64,000 nt of DNA. Source: Vibrio sp. 16. Lineage in GTDB: Bacteria > Pseudomonadota > Gammaproteobacteria > Enterobacterales > Vibrionaceae. The notes under the pieces were generated by a model. It did not search any database. It was given only the letters and a program-made list of their open reading frames with translations, and was not told the DNA's origin. Both the position numbers and the translations under genes were made by a program. Numbering within the stretch: position 1 is the first letter of the stretch; each line of letters starts with the position of its first letter. Of the stretch, positions 40,631 to 50,534 are shown piece after piece. The DNA lies in NCBI RefSeq assembly GCF_963681195.1, contig NZ_OY808997.1, positions 2,294,001-2,358,000 on the forward strand, in the 5' to 3' direction.

Positions 40631-41110
40631 TTACCCTGCATCCCTTTGGCTTGGCAGTTTCTCCTTTCCCAAAATGGCCTGCCACTCTTGATCTGTTACC
40701 GGCATGATCGATAAGCGATTACCTCGCTTAACCAAAGGCATATTCTCGAGCTCTGGCATCGCTTTCAACACACTCAACGGAATGACGCGTTCGGTTTTAC
40801 GGACAAATTCAATATCAACCATCACCCAACGAGGGTTTTCTGGCGTCGACTTCGGATCGTAGTAATCACTATCAGCGTCAAAGGCAAAATGATCTGGATA
40901 TGCTTCTCGAATCACTTTCGCGATACCCGCAACTCCCACCTTTTTACACGAGGAGTGATAAATCAGCACTAAGTCTCCCTCTTTGACATCATCACGCATC
41001 ATATTTCTTGCTTGATAGTTGCGTACCCCTTCCCAACAAGAGGTCTCTTGTGTGCGAAGAGTGTCAATAGAGAAGGTGTCCGGTTCAGTTTTAAATAACC
41101 AATATGCCAT
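40631..41110 (-). CDS. EVE domain protein
   Basis: The 159-residue protein is a single EVE domain, with the start MAYWLFKTEPDTFS, the WEGVRNYQARN motif and the HSSCKKVGVAGIAKV segment. EVE domains are structurally close to YTH/PUA domains and often bind modified nucleotides in DNA or RNA. ATG 41110 is the family start; the 54-codon upstream extension overlaps the divergent lipoprotein gene and is rejected. Confidence 0.94.
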   Translation of the reverse strand: MAYWLFKTEPDTFSIDTLRTQETSCWEGVRNYQARNMMRDDVKEGDLVLIYHSSCKKVGVAGIAKVIREAYPDHFAFDADSDYYDPKSTPENPRWVMVDIEFVRKTERVIPLSVLKAMPELENMPLVKRGNRLSIMPVTDQEWQAILGKEKLPSQRDAG

Positions 41111-41148
41111 AATAGCTTCCGATGAATTTCGTATGAGGAAGATATAGC

Positions 41149-42681
41149 ATGAAGGCGTTGCAAAACCCAGTCGCACTGGCGACTTTACTGACGCTCCAAG
41201 CCTGCTCGATGAATGCAACGACGCCAGAGACGCCACCGCAGCCGACGGCAACGCTGAGCAACCCAACGTCAATCAAGCCGCAAACCTTCGTGATGCGCGG
41301 CCAAGTGGTACTGGGGCATGAAGTCAGCTCAATCACGCCCTGTGGCAGTCAGCAGCAATATTGGCTCGACCTTCCTCGTGACCGCTTTAATCAAGGACTC
41401 ACTCTGGTCCGTGCTCCCTACGAACCCCTTTATGGTGAAGTGATCGGCCACCTTGCCCCAGCAGGCAAAGATGGCTTCGCCTCCGATTACCCCGCGCGCT
41501 TTGTCGTGGACCAAGTCAACCTGCTGAGTGCGGAAAACCCAAACCGCTGCGATCGACCATTGAAGTCCACACACGCATTTGGCACTGAGCCATCATGGTC
41601 AGTTAAGTTTAACCAAGGCGAACTGACGTTCAGCCAGATCGGCAAGCCCGATCAATCGTTGGCCATCACTTCCAGTCGTATCGAGATAGAAAACCGCCGC
41701 TATACCTTTAGCCGGGGTAGCTTGGAGTTGCGGCAACAGAGCTGTGTCGATGGCATGAGTGACAGCCTTTACGGTTGGACATCGACCTTCACGCTCGACA
41801 ACACAACCTATCATGGCTGCGCAACCCTCGCGAACCAAGATGCTACGCAGGACTGGGTGGCCACCTACCAAGCCCAAGCGGTAAAAAGTAACCCATTCAG
41901 CGTCACCTTAACTTTGAACCCCGACCACACTGCCGCCACCGTCTATCGTTACCCAAGCGGTGATGCCGATACTGTCGAAAAAGGTTACTGGCAGCAGCTT
42001 TCTCCCCAGCAAGTACAGGTTGTAGGCACTCACTTACAGGGACAACCTTTGCTGTCAGAGCGCTTGTATCTGCGCGATGGCTACCAGCTATCAACCCAAC
42101 AAGAAAAGGTCGGTGACGTGGTCTATGACATTGCCAATGGCGGCTTAACCTTATTTAAAACCAAAGCCACCTCCAGCACTGAGACGATTGCCAACCAGCG
42201 TTCGCTTTCTGCGGATAAAGTCCCCTCCAGCGACCAGTACAATCCTGCCGTAGACAAGGCGCTGCGCGAATATTTCAAACAGCATAAAACTGACCCTACG
42301 GGGACTCGCTACCGTTGGCTCACCTACGATCTCAATGGAGATGGCAACCAAGAGCTATTAGCGCAACTCGATTGGTGCGGTTCTGGCGGTTGCACCCTAC
42401 TAGTGTTTGAGAGCCATCAACAAAAATGGCGCTTCAATAGCCGCATTACGCTAGTGCAAACACCGATTAACTTAGGCAAGAAAACGCATCACCAATGGCA
42501 AGACTTAGTGCTGTTTGTGAGTGGCGGCGGCGCGGTGCCTAACCAGCATGTGATGCAGTACGATGGCATTAGCTACCCACTCAACCCAAGCACGGCTCCT
42601 ACTGCAAACTATGACGAAATTAGCCAAGTTCAGCTGTTTTCTGATGGATTAACCCCATTCCAAGGAGGAGTGACGCTATAA
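41149..42681 (+). CDS. large lipoprotein with GTEP-W (COG3650-like) domain, function unknown
   Basis: The 510-residue protein has a lipoprotein signal with lipobox LQAC (Cys19). A proline/threonine-rich linker follows, then a domain with FGTEPSWSVKFNQGEL (about 143-158) as in COG3650/META-like proteins, then a segment like NlpE (FSVTLTLNPDHTA), and a C-terminal domain with DLNGDGNQELLAQLDWCGSGGC, a calcium-binding-like DxNGDG loop. It is probably attached to the outer membrane. The gene lies 38 bases from the divergent EVE gene, and its TAA is one base before the tapT start. Its role is not known; envelope stress or copper handling is only a guess from the NlpE-like part. Confidence 0.75.
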   Translation: MKALQNPVALATLLTLQACSMNATTPETPPQPTATLSNPTSIKPQTFVMRGQVVLGHEVSSITPCGSQQQYWLDLPRDRFNQGLTLVRAPYEPLYGEVIGHLAPAGKDGFASDYPARFVVDQVNLLSAENPNRCDRPLKSTHAFGTEPSWSVKFNQGELTFSQIGKPDQSLAITSSRIEIENRRYTFSRGSLELRQQSCVDGMSDSLYGWTSTFTLDNTTYHGCATLANQDATQDWVATYQAQAVKSNPFSVTLTLNPDHTAATVYRYPSGDADTVEKGYWQQLSPQQVQVVGTHLQGQPLLSERLYLRDGYQLSTQQEKVGDVVYDIANGGLTLFKTKATSSTETIANQRSLSADKVPSSDQYNPAVDKALREYFKQHKTDPTGTRYRWLTYDLNGDGNQELLAQLDWCGSGGCTLLVFESHQQKWRFNSRITLVQTPINLGKKTHHQWQDLVLFVSGGGAVPNQHVMQYDGISYPLNPSTAPTANYDEISQVQLFSDGLTPFQGGVTL

Positions 42682-42682
42682 C

Positions 42683-43288
42683 ATGGTAGCCTCAACCCCT
42701 TGCCCCGAGTGCGGACTGCTGCATAACTGCGTCTGCGCTCAATTGCCTCAAGTGTCGGTCGATGCCCATATCGCGCTATTGATGCATGAAAATGAACTCA
42801 CGCGTGATACCAATACCGGCCAGTGGTTGCTCAAATCTTTGCCTAGCAGTAGCCAACATGTTTGGCAACGCACCTCACCGTGCCCGAACTTGCTCGCGTT
42901 ACTCAAAGATGAACGCTATTTACCTGTACTGCTGTTTCCCAATGACGTAAGCCATCCAGTCAGTAGCGCGCAAGATCAAGCCACGCTAGAAGGGAAAATA
43001 CCGCTGTTTATTATCCTTGATGGAACGTGGCAGGAAGCAAAGAAGATGCTGAGAAAAAGCGCGTGGCTTGCGGATATCCCCTTAGTCCACATCATGCCTT
43101 CTCACGCTTCTGTCTATCAACTAAGACGAAATCAATCGCAAGGCAATCTATGCACTTTGGAAGTCGCGGCGGAGGTGATAAGAGAGTTAGGCGGGAAGAA
43201 CCAAGCTGATAGCCTCATCCACTTCCTCGCCCATTATATGCGGGTGTTCAAAGCGGATAAGAGCGGTCATCCCTACCGCTCCAATTAG
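42683..43288 (+). CDS. tapT: tRNA-uridine aminocarboxypropyltransferase, DTW family
   Basis: TapT adds the 3-amino-3-carboxypropyl group to U47 of tRNA from SAM. The 201-residue protein has the zinc-type N-terminus CPECGLLHNCVCA, and the family motif DGTWQEAKKM (about 112-121) where DTW reads as D-G-T-W. The ATG is one base after the lipoprotein stop, so translation is coupled. Its end overlaps the convergent FIST-GGDEF-EAL gene by four bases. Confidence 0.9.
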   Translation: MVASTPCPECGLLHNCVCAQLPQVSVDAHIALLMHENELTRDTNTGQWLLKSLPSSSQHVWQRTSPCPNLLALLKDERYLPVLLFPNDVSHPVSSAQDQATLEGKIPLFIILDGTWQEAKKMLRKSAWLADIPLVHIMPSHASVYQLRRNQSQGNLCTLEVAAEVIRELGGKNQADSLIHFLAHYMRVFKADKSGHPYRSN

Positions 43289-45762
43289 AATAAGCGTGTC
43301 GGCTCAGCCAAGTGGAAGCCTTGGAGGTAGTCGACACCTAAGTCTTCGGCGATTTGGCACACTTTCGGGTTATGAACAAATTCCGCCACTGTTTTGGCAT
43401 TCAGTACTTGGCATAACTGCACCAACTGCCCCGTGATTTGGCGCTGTTTGTTGTCGACATCAATGGTCTTAATCAAGCTGCCATCGAGCTTAATCACATC
43501 GGGCTCTAGACGAATGATTTCATCGATATTGGAGTAGCCCGAGCCAAAATCATCGACCAAGATACGCACGCCCATCTTCTTAAAGTGACCACACACTTCG
43601 GCCATCCGCGCAAAGTCTTTGATTTGCTCTGACTCAAGCACTTCTATCCCTAGTCGGCTTGGATCATTAAGCTTTCTCACCGCCTGCTCCAATATCGAGA
43701 GCGTTCGATCGCTCAACATATCTTGTGGCGATAAGTTGATGGAAAATGACTCCTGTTTATCCGCCATAAAATCTAACGTTGAAGTCATCATGTATCGGCT
43801 CAAGCGCGTGTAAAGATGCGTCCCTTCGATGATCGGTAAAAAACGTCCTGGGGAAATGATCTCTCCATCGTCTTCAATGCGCACCAAACACTCTTGGGAA
43901 ATTTGCTCGCGGCTGTATGCAGCAAAGATTGGTTGGCTATAAGTAATAATACGTTGATTGAGAATCGCTCGACTGACACTGCCCATTAAGCCTAATCGGT
44001 CTTGGTGCTCTTCCATCGTCGTGCCGCAATCGCGCGCGTTCATAAAGTGGGTGTTGCGCTCTTTGCCACGGCGCCTAGCATCAATCGCTTTGAGTAGAAG
44101 CTCATCCCCCGTCACATCAGGAAAATCCGCCACACTCGCAATCCCACCGATAATCGAAACAGATAAGTAGTCGACATCAGGTAGCCCATACGGCTCAAAG
44201 TTGATGTGCTCTATCTGATCAGCAAACTGAGAGAACTCCTGTTTGATCAAATCGCTTGGTTGCTGAGAGTGAAAGACGATCGCCCATTCCGCAGTGCCAA
44301 TGTAGTAAAGACTCTTCACCATCTCAGAGCCGTGACGGCTCGACAAACGGTCAACAAAGTGGTCACTCAAATCACTGATGAGTTCATCGGCAACTTGATA
44401 GCCATACTTCTCGTTCACTTGGTGAAAATTTGACAGCTTAAGCGTGATCACATGTTCATCAGGCGCCACCACTTTCAGCGCTTCTTGCAAGGCCACACGG
44501 TTTTTCAATCCGGTTCGTTTGTCCAATCGGTAACTGTTGATGAGTTTTTCGGTTTGCGCAGCGAGCTTGCGTTCCATCTCAAGGCGCACCTCATCCAACT
44601 CCTCAATGGAATAACGAATTAAGTGAAAAAGCGGAGAGATAGGGTACGATTCGGTTTGTTCTGAAAGGTCGATAGGCGGTCGGCGAGAGTCTTCACTGAG
44701 GGCAAGATAAGTCATGCTATGGTGCAACACGTCTTGATGCTTCTCTCTGAAAAGCTCGCCCATACAATAAGAGCCGTTACAAGATTCAAACTTATCGAAG
44801 GGTTTGATTTCACTCATCCCTTCGATGAATTCGAGCCGAGATTCGCAGTTATAGATAAAAATGGCTTGCGGATTAAACTGAGCTAAGTTGCGAACATCAT
44901 GCCCAACTTGCTCCAATGTCAGTGAGGGGTGGTTGTAACACAATTGCAGCTCATCGCCGAGTTCAATCGGCTTATCGAACTCAATGCTGCCGTCTGGGTA
45001 AATGGCCGTAGGAATACAGATTTGTTGATTCGTCAGTTGCAGAGGAAAGCTCAGCATCTGCTCCAAACTCAACTCTCGACCGTCCGCTAAGCGATCACGA
45101 TAAACCTCATGCGCTGGTTTGTGATTGATCGTGTGTAAGATTGAGCTTGAAACACTGGTCGCGCATAAAGGGCTACCAATGGTATTCCACTCCGAAAACG
45201 CATTACGCCAAATTTGCAGCACCTCACTGTGTAAGGCTACAAATACCGCCCCTTTGTGATACGTTTTCACACCATGCAGCAACCACTCCTTACGTCCATT
45301 CACCGACGCAGCCAATCCACCACAGATTGGTACATCGCATCGCTTACCTAACGCTTGGTACAGGTTGTAGTCCCAACTGTTGGTGACGTGAGAGAAGCTA
45401 ATGATCGCTTTGGACTTCTGATTAATCGCCAACTGCTCAATGACCGTGCAGGCATCTTGCTCTGGGTCATCATTCAGATCTAGAGAAAAAGAAGAGAATT
45501 GCGTGTGTTCAAATTGAGCGACACAAATCAACGTCCCACCATGATGAATTTGACTCTCATACACCACATGCCGAGTGCTATGCCCAATCACTTCGCTGTC
45601 AGGGAGAACTTGCTTGATATAAGCCGCATATCGAGACGCGATCGTCGCTGGTTGAGTCGACAATATTTGTACTAAATTCGAACTACCTAATCCTTTGGGC
45701 AGTTGATTGATAAACGTCATCAATTGCTGGTTGTCAAAAACCAGCGCGGAGTAAGTGCGCAT
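43285..45762 (-). CDS. FIST sensor-GGDEF-EAL protein, probable cyclic-di-GMP phosphodiesterase
   Basis: The 825-residue protein has an N-terminal FIST sensory region (about 1-360, with YCMGELF near its end), a degenerate GGDEF domain (about 400-560; the signature position reads AEWAI) and an EAL domain (about 580-820). The EAL domain keeps the first glutamate (as ECLVR), INLSP, EVLE, DDFGSGYS, KLDGS and AEFV, which are the metal and substrate residues. It is therefore likely to hydrolyse cyclic-di-GMP, with the GGDEF part regulatory. FIST domains are thought to bind small amino-acid-like ligands. There is no predicted membrane helix, so it should be cytoplasmic. Confidence 0.9.
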   Translation of the reverse strand: MRTYSALVFDNQQLMTFINQLPKGLGSSNLVQILSTQPATIASRYAAYIKQVLPDSEVIGHSTRHVVYESQIHHGGTLICVAQFEHTQFSSFSLDLNDDPEQDACTVIEQLAINQKSKAIISFSHVTNSWDYNLYQALGKRCDVPICGGLAASVNGRKEWLLHGVKTYHKGAVFVALHSEVLQIWRNAFSEWNTIGSPLCATSVSSSILHTINHKPAHEVYRDRLADGRELSLEQMLSFPLQLTNQQICIPTAIYPDGSIEFDKPIELGDELQLCYNHPSLTLEQVGHDVRNLAQFNPQAIFIYNCESRLEFIEGMSEIKPFDKFESCNGSYCMGELFREKHQDVLHHSMTYLALSEDSRRPPIDLSEQTESYPISPLFHLIRYSIEELDEVRLEMERKLAAQTEKLINSYRLDKRTGLKNRVALQEALKVVAPDEHVITLKLSNFHQVNEKYGYQVADELISDLSDHFVDRLSSRHGSEMVKSLYYIGTAEWAIVFHSQQPSDLIKQEFSQFADQIEHINFEPYGLPDVDYLSVSIIGGIASVADFPDVTGDELLLKAIDARRRGKERNTHFMNARDCGTTMEEHQDRLGLMGSVSRAILNQRIITYSQPIFAAYSREQISQECLVRIEDDGEIISPGRFLPIIEGTHLYTRLSRYMMTSTLDFMADKQESFSINLSPQDMLSDRTLSILEQAVRKLNDPSRLGIEVLESEQIKDFARMAEVCGHFKKMGVRILVDDFGSGYSNIDEIIRLEPDVIKLDGSLIKTIDVDNKQRQITGQLVQLCQVLNAKTVAEFVHNPKVCQIAEDLGVDYLQGFHLAEPTRLF

Positions 45763-45859
45763 TCTATAAGCCTAAGACGTTGATATAATGAGATCTCTTC
45801 TGAATATAACCTAATCTATGTCTCGGCAGATGAAAAGCGATTATTTTGTAAGAATGTGC

Positions 45860-46582
45860 CTAAATCTCACTCAAAAGTAGTAAGTCTTGCAATCGTTTCA
45901 CCTCGACATCGGGCAAAGTTGTTGCTCTAGGCTGGTCGTAGATGGATTGAAACTGGTCATTGAACCAACAAGCGGACAATCCACTGTTTTTAGCGCCCAA
46001 AACATCCGTAACAACATGGTCGCCAACATGCAATATCGAAACGCGAGGCAAATCTAAAAATTGCACCGCTTTGTCAAAAAGTTGCGGGTGCGGTTTCGCA
46101 TAACCATCTGGCCCCGCCTTAAGAATTAACGAAAAATACCCCGCTAAGCCAATCTTATCGACATCCACATTGCCATTCGTGATTGCCACCAGCGGCATCA
46201 CTGACGCGAGCTGAGCCAGCACCTGATGCGATTCATCTGGAACGGTAAAATCACTGCGAAATTCCAGCACTCGCTCAATCAGTTCACTGGCAGCTAAATC
46301 CGCTTGCGCTTGGCTGTAACCCAGTTCCATCAGTCCGGTCAGGATCTGTTGATATCGCCAAGCCGTTACATCATTTTTGAGCCAAGCATCGTCGCTGAGC
46401 ACCTGACGCTTTATCGCTCGCCACCAATCAGAAGAACGTGTCGCAGAGACAGGATGATGCTGATGCAGCCACGCCATCGCTTTTGCTTCCACCTGACGAA
46501 TGACCGGACGGTTGTCGTACAAGGTATCATCCAAATCAAATGTCATTGCCTGAATCGGGCCAAGTTGGCGATAAAAAATCAT
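45860..46582 (-). CDS. yigB: HAD-family phosphatase YigB (FMN phosphatase type)
   Basis: The 240-residue HAD hydrolase shows motif I FDLDDTLYDN (15-24), motif II AITNGN, and HVGDHVVTDVLGAKNSG. E. coli YigB dephosphorylates FMN and other phosphates. Its start overlaps the xerC stop by four bases (ATGA), so the two are coupled, as in the E. coli dapF-yigA-xerC-yigB cluster. Confidence 0.93.
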   Translation of the reverse strand: MIFYRQLGPIQAMTFDLDDTLYDNRPVIRQVEAKAMAWLHQHHPVSATRSSDWWRAIKRQVLSDDAWLKNDVTAWRYQQILTGLMELGYSQAQADLAASELIERVLEFRSDFTVPDESHQVLAQLASVMPLVAITNGNVDVDKIGLAGYFSLILKAGPDGYAKPHPQLFDKAVQFLDLPRVSILHVGDHVVTDVLGAKNSGLSACWFNDQFQSIYDQPRATTLPDVEVKRLQDLLLLSEI

Positions 46583-47511
46583 TCCTTGTTGCTCCGTTTT
46601 TTCGCTCGTGGATGGGCTTGATCGTACACTTCTGCTAGATGTTGAAAATCTAGGTGGGTGTAGATTTGCGTCGTCGAGATATTCTCATGTCCTAAAAGCT
46701 CTTGGACGGCCCTCAGGTTGTTGCTCGACTCCAAAACATGGGTTGCGAAAGAGTGGCGCAGTTTATGTGGACTGATGTGACTGGCGACTGCCTGCTTTTG
46801 TCCCCACTCTGCCATCCGCTTTTGAACATTACGATGAGAAATACGCACACCGAGTTTAGACACAAACAGCGCGGGCTCATCGGATTTTGCCAAGGTTCCA
46901 CGCACTTTCATCCACTTGCCGACCCACTCAGACGCCATGCCAGAAAAAGGCACTTTACGTTCTTTGTCGCCCTTACCAACGACACGAATTTCACCGGAGA
47001 AAAAACTGACGTCTTTCACATTGATGCTCACGAGCTCCGCCAGACGAAGGCCTGCTCCATACATCATTTCCATCATGGCGCGATCGCGAATCGACAACGG
47101 ATCATCTTCGTTTACTTCGAGTAGTTGCCCTACCTCATCAACATCGAGGTTTTTTGGCAATGGGCGCTTCTTGCGCGGAGCAGACACGCCTTTGGCGGGA
47201 TTCGCGCTCATCTCTCCACGCAAAATAAGAAAATCGAAAAAACTGCGTAAAGAAGAGAGTCGAGTCGCTAAGCTGCTCGCCTTCATGCCATCACGCATGC
47301 CTTTACTCGCCAACTGTCTTACCCACGCAGAGTCAACTTGAGACCAATCTTTCAGACCAAGTTGTACGAGGTGCTGCGCCATGGTTTCAAGTTGCTGCTT
47401 GTAGTTGCGTTGAGTGTGGAGACTTAACCCCTTCTCACTTCGTAGATATTCGTAGAAGCGTTCAAGGGGCTTTTGTAGACCATTAGGAAGAGGTGTTGCT
47501 GATTCGCTCAT
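46579..47511 (-). CDS. xerC: tyrosine recombinase XerC
   Basis: XerC with XerD resolves chromosome dimers at dif; in Vibrio it also integrates CTX-like phages. The 310-residue protein has the full catalytic set Arg156, Lys180, His249, Arg252, His275 and Tyr284 (GAGLRLAEL, GKGDKER, HKLRHSF, GHENIST and IYTH). ATG 47511 is preferred to a start ten codons upstream. Its N-terminus overlaps the DUF484 gene by 29 bases. Confidence 0.98.
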   Translation of the reverse strand: MSESATPLPNGLQKPLERFYEYLRSEKGLSLHTQRNYKQQLETMAQHLVQLGLKDWSQVDSAWVRQLASKGMRDGMKASSLATRLSSLRSFFDFLILRGEMSANPAKGVSAPRKKRPLPKNLDVDEVGQLLEVNEDDPLSIRDRAMMEMMYGAGLRLAELVSINVKDVSFFSGEIRVVGKGDKERKVPFSGMASEWVGKWMKVRGTLAKSDEPALFVSKLGVRISHRNVQKRMAEWGQKQAVASHISPHKLRHSFATHVLESSNNLRAVQELLGHENISTTQIYTHLDFQHLAEVYDQAHPRAKKRSNKE

Positions 47512-48187
47512 CTTGTTCACATTGCCATGGAAGAGACTCAATTAAATGAGAAAGCACCAACGCTAAATGGCGTAAGAAAAGAGTATCCATATGCGGTTGG
47601 AAGTGCCCACCATCGGTACTGGAAAACGCCAATACGCCCTGTAACGACTTTCTCTTTAATGGTAGCACGACATAAGAGCCCATCTCTGGTGCGCGATGGT
47701 TGTCACCAAATAGGAGCTCTCGATCCGCTTTGCGCATGCGCCCCAAGTAAGCCTCTTTGCCATTCAAATGGTTGGTAGCAAAACGCAGGTAGGACTCTTT
47801 CGCCAATGAGTAATAGCTTGATTCAGACTCCAGTAGACGCACATACGCGACCAAACCTAAAGACTTTGCCATCTCTTCAATTGCTTTAACGACTGACAAC
47901 AACGAATCGCATTTTAGGATTTGCTCCTGCAGAGCCATAAACTCGTGGAAGGTTTGATCGTTACTTTTAGCAAGCGACATCAACGAAGTGATATCTTCTT
48001 CGAGCTCTTCAATACGTTGACGCTGACGGTTCAATTGTACATGCACAAGCGACACCGTTCCTTGCTCTTGATGGGGTAGCGCAAGGCGGTCCACTAATTC
48101 ACGACGACTCAGAAAAAAATCGGGGTTGTCACGTAAGTATTCTGCAATGACTTCTTCCGTCAGAGCATCCGCTTCAATTTGAGACAC
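47483..48187 (-). CDS. DUF484 family protein, GAF-like
   Basis: The 234-residue protein has an N-terminal helical region with YLRDNPDFFL, a coiled coil (about 50-85) and a GAF-like C-terminal domain. It lies between dapF and xerC, where Enterobacteria carry yigA. It starts with GTG (48187) after AAGGA, since no ATG is available. Function is unknown; the overlap with xerC implies tight coexpression. Confidence 0.88.
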   Translation of the reverse strand: MSQIEADALTEEVIAEYLRDNPDFFLSRRELVDRLALPHQEQGTVSLVHVQLNRQRQRIEELEEDITSLMSLAKSNDQTFHEFMALQEQILKCDSLLSVVKAIEEMAKSLGLVAYVRLLESESSYYSLAKESYLRFATNHLNGKEAYLGRMRKADRELLFGDNHRAPEMGSYVVLPLKRKSLQGVLAFSSTDGGHFQPHMDTLFLRHLALVLSHLIESLPWQCEQDERISNTSS

Positions 48188-48209
48188 GTTGATTCCTTGA
48201 TTGTGTGAT

Positions 48210-49040
48210 TTAGCAGCTCAACTGCCCATCAAAAACATGAGTCGCAGGTCCTGTCATAAACAGAGGTTTACCCGGCCCTTTCCAACTGATCTTTAAGTCG
48301 CCACCTGGTAAATGCACGGTGACATGTTCATCCAGCAAACCTTGAACAACACCGACTGCGACGGCGCCACACGCACCACTGCCGCACGCTTGTGTTTCAC
48401 CCGCACCGCGTTCGTAAACACGCAGGTTCACTTCGTTGCGGCTAATCACCTGCATAAAGCCAGCATTGACCCGCTCAGGAAAACGCTCGTGAGACTCAAG
48501 CAGTGGTCCTAAGGTTTCCACATCGGCGGTGGCAACATCATCCACCACGGTCACCACATGCGGATTACCCATACTCACTGCGCCACAGAAAAGCGTTTTG
48601 TCTTCGGCACGTAAAATGTAGGTTTTTTCCGTTTGTTTGGCTTTGAATGGGATCTTGTTTGGTTCAAACTCAGGCACACCCATATTGACGGTGACTTGGT
48701 CATCCTCTTCAATATTGAGCACCATTTTGCCTTTCTTTGTGCTCACGCTAATGCTGTATTTGTTCGTCAATCCTTTCATTCGGACAAAACGGGCAAAGCA
48801 GCGGGCGCCGTTACCACACTGTTCTACTTCACTGCCATCGGCATTAAAAATCCGGTAGTGGAAGTCGGTTTCAGGATCATAAGGCGCTTCAACCACCAGC
48901 AGTTGGTCAAAGCCAACCCCTGTATGACGATCCGCCAAACGGCGGATCAAATCGGGCGAGAAAAAAATGTTTTGGGTAATGCAATCCACGACCATAAAGT
49001 CGTTACCCAAACCATGCATTTTAGAAAAATGGAAATGCAT
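48210..49040 (-). CDS. dapF: diaminopimelate epimerase
   Basis: DapF makes meso-diaminopimelate from the LL form for lysine and peptidoglycan. The 276-residue protein has both catalytic cysteines, Cys75 in CGNGAR and Cys219 in ACGSGACG, and the start [13 protein letters not shown]. It is directly downstream of lysA, which uses its product. Confidence 0.98.
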   Translation of the reverse strand: MHFHFSKMHGLGNDFMVVDCITQNIFFSPDLIRRLADRHTGVGFDQLLVVEAPYDPETDFHYRIFNADGSEVEQCGNGARCFARFVRMKGLTNKYSISVSTKKGKMVLNIEEDDQVTVNMGVPEFEPNKIPFKAKQTEKTYILRAEDKTLFCGAVSMGNPHVVTVVDDVATADVETLGPLLESHERFPERVNAGFMQVISRNEVNLRVYERGAGETQACGSGACGAVAVGVVQGLLDEHVTVHLPGGDLKISWKGPGKPLFMTGPATHVFDGQLSC

Positions 49041-49050
49041 ACAGGTCCAA

Positions 49051-50304
49051 TTACTCCGGAAGAATGTTTTCTAGTGCCCATAAACTGGACAGCTCTTCAC
49101 GTTGACGCACAAGATGAGACTGATCGCCATCAACCATCACTTCAGCAGCACGCACGCGAGTGTTGTAGTTTGAAGACATCACGAAGCCATAAGCGCCAGC
49201 AGAGCGTACGGCCAGTAAGTCATTTTCCTCTAAAACTAAGCGACGGTCTTTACCTAAGAAGTCACCCGTTTCACAAATTGGCCCGACCAAGTCATACTCT
49301 GTTGCTTCCCCTTCACGAGGAGCGACAGGGACGATATCTTGCCACGCTTGGTATAACGCAGGGCGCATCAAGTCGTTCATTGCAGCATCAATGATGGCAA
49401 AGTTTTTGTGTTCTGTGTGCTTTAAGAATTCAACTTTGGTCAACAAGATACCGGCATTCGCGGCAATCGCTCGACCCGGTTCAAAGATAAGCTCAAGGTG
49501 CTTGTGGTTATCAAGACGGCTTAATAATGCTTTCGCGTAGTCGGATGGCTCCGGCGGCATTTCATCGCGATATACCACACCAAGGCCACCACCAACATCA
49601 AGGTGTTTAATGTCAATGCCTTGCTCTTTCAAGTCATCGATAAGGGCAAGCAGGCGATCTGTTGCATCGATAAAAGGTTCGATGTCCGTCAACTGAGAAC
49701 CGATATGGCAATCAATGCCTTTCACATCGAGGTTCTCTAAGCTCGCAGCAAATTGGTATACAGCGGGAGCGCGGTCAAACGCGATACCAAACTTGTTGTC
49801 ACGTAAACCAGTAGAAATATAAGGGTGCGTATTGGCATCAACATCAGGGTTGATGCGCAAGGAGATAGGCGCTTTGACACCGAGCTGTCCCGCGACTTTA
49901 TTCAAGCGTTCAAGTTCAGGTTCAGATTCAACGTTAAAGCACTTAATCCCCAGCTCAAGCGCGCGCTGCATCTCTTGCTCGGTTTTACCCACCCCAGAGA
50001 AGACCACCTTGCTTGCATCACCGCCTGCGGCAATCACACGCTCTAGCTCACCACCAGAGACGATATCGAAGCCCGACCCAATGCGCGCCAACGCATTCAA
50101 AACACCTAGGTTTGAGTTCGCCTTCACCGCGTAACAGACAAGGTGAGGATGGTCACCAACCGATTTATCGAAAGCGTTCCAATGGCGCTCCAGCGTTGCT
50201 CGAGAGTATACGTATAGTGGGGTTCCGTACTGCTGAGCCAAATCAGACAATGCGACGTTCTCGGCCCAGAGTTGGCCATCATCCTGATAGTTGAAGTAAT
50301 CCAA
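49051..50304 (-). CDS. lysA: diaminopimelate decarboxylase
   Basis: LysA is a pyridoxal-phosphate enzyme that decarboxylates meso-diaminopimelate to lysine. The 417-residue protein has the PLP lysine Lys61 (YAVKANSN), HIGSQ, the phosphate-binding GGGLG, EPGRAI and CETGDFL. It starts with TTG (50304) preceded by AAGGGAAA. Together with dapF downstream it forms the end of the lysine route. Confidence 0.97.
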   Translation of the reverse strand: MDYFNYQDDGQLWAENVALSDLAQQYGTPLYVYSRATLERHWNAFDKSVGDHPHLVCYAVKANSNLGVLNALARIGSGFDIVSGGELERVIAAGGDASKVVFSGVGKTEQEMQRALELGIKCFNVESEPELERLNKVAGQLGVKAPISLRINPDVDANTHPYISTGLRDNKFGIAFDRAPAVYQFAASLENLDVKGIDCHIGSQLTDIEPFIDATDRLLALIDDLKEQGIDIKHLDVGGGLGVVYRDEMPPEPSDYAKALLSRLDNHKHLELIFEPGRAIAANAGILLTKVEFLKHTEHKNFAIIDAAMNDLMRPALYQAWQDIVPVAPREGEATEYDLVGPICETGDFLGKDRRLVLEENDLLAVRSAGAYGFVMSSNYNTRVRAAEVMVDGDQSHLVRQREELSSLWALENILPE

Positions 50305-50342
50305 AGTGCTTTCCCTTATATTCTGATATTACTTAGTCATTA

Positions 50343-50459
50343 TTATGAAGATTGTTCATTTTGAGGCGCTTCATCTGGCATGTACAACGAACCTGTTTGG
50401 CCACAACCAGCCAAACCCAGTACGGAGACGACAAACAGCGCTAAGATTGATTTTTTCAT
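50343..50459 (-). CDS. lptM: LptM/YifL-type small lipoprotein
   Basis: The 38-residue precursor has a signal ending in the lipobox LAGC (Cys19), followed by GQTGSLYMP, the short segment shared with E. coli YifL/LptM. LptM helps oxidative folding of the LPS translocon LptD in the outer membrane. The true start is ATG 50459 rather than 50579. It is 39 bases before lysA and divergent from cyaY, matching the E. coli cyaY/yifL/dapF order. Confidence 0.92.
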   Translation of the reverse strand: MKKSILALFVVSVLGLAGCGQTGSLYMPDEAPQNEQSS

Positions 50460-50534
50460 CGGTTCTATCGTGATTATTTCATCAATGCCCCCTATAATCG
50501 CACCACACTCAGGAAAAGCAATAGGATAGATAGG

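Noticed and set aside
41903..42351. Minus-strand ORFs opposite the lipoprotein gene
   Set aside because: Short frames without ribosome sites opposite a gene with a clear lipobox and start.
48633..49394. 253-codon ORF antisense to dapF and lysA
   Set aside because: It lies opposite two clearly conserved genes and has no family match or ribosome site; it is a frame shadow.
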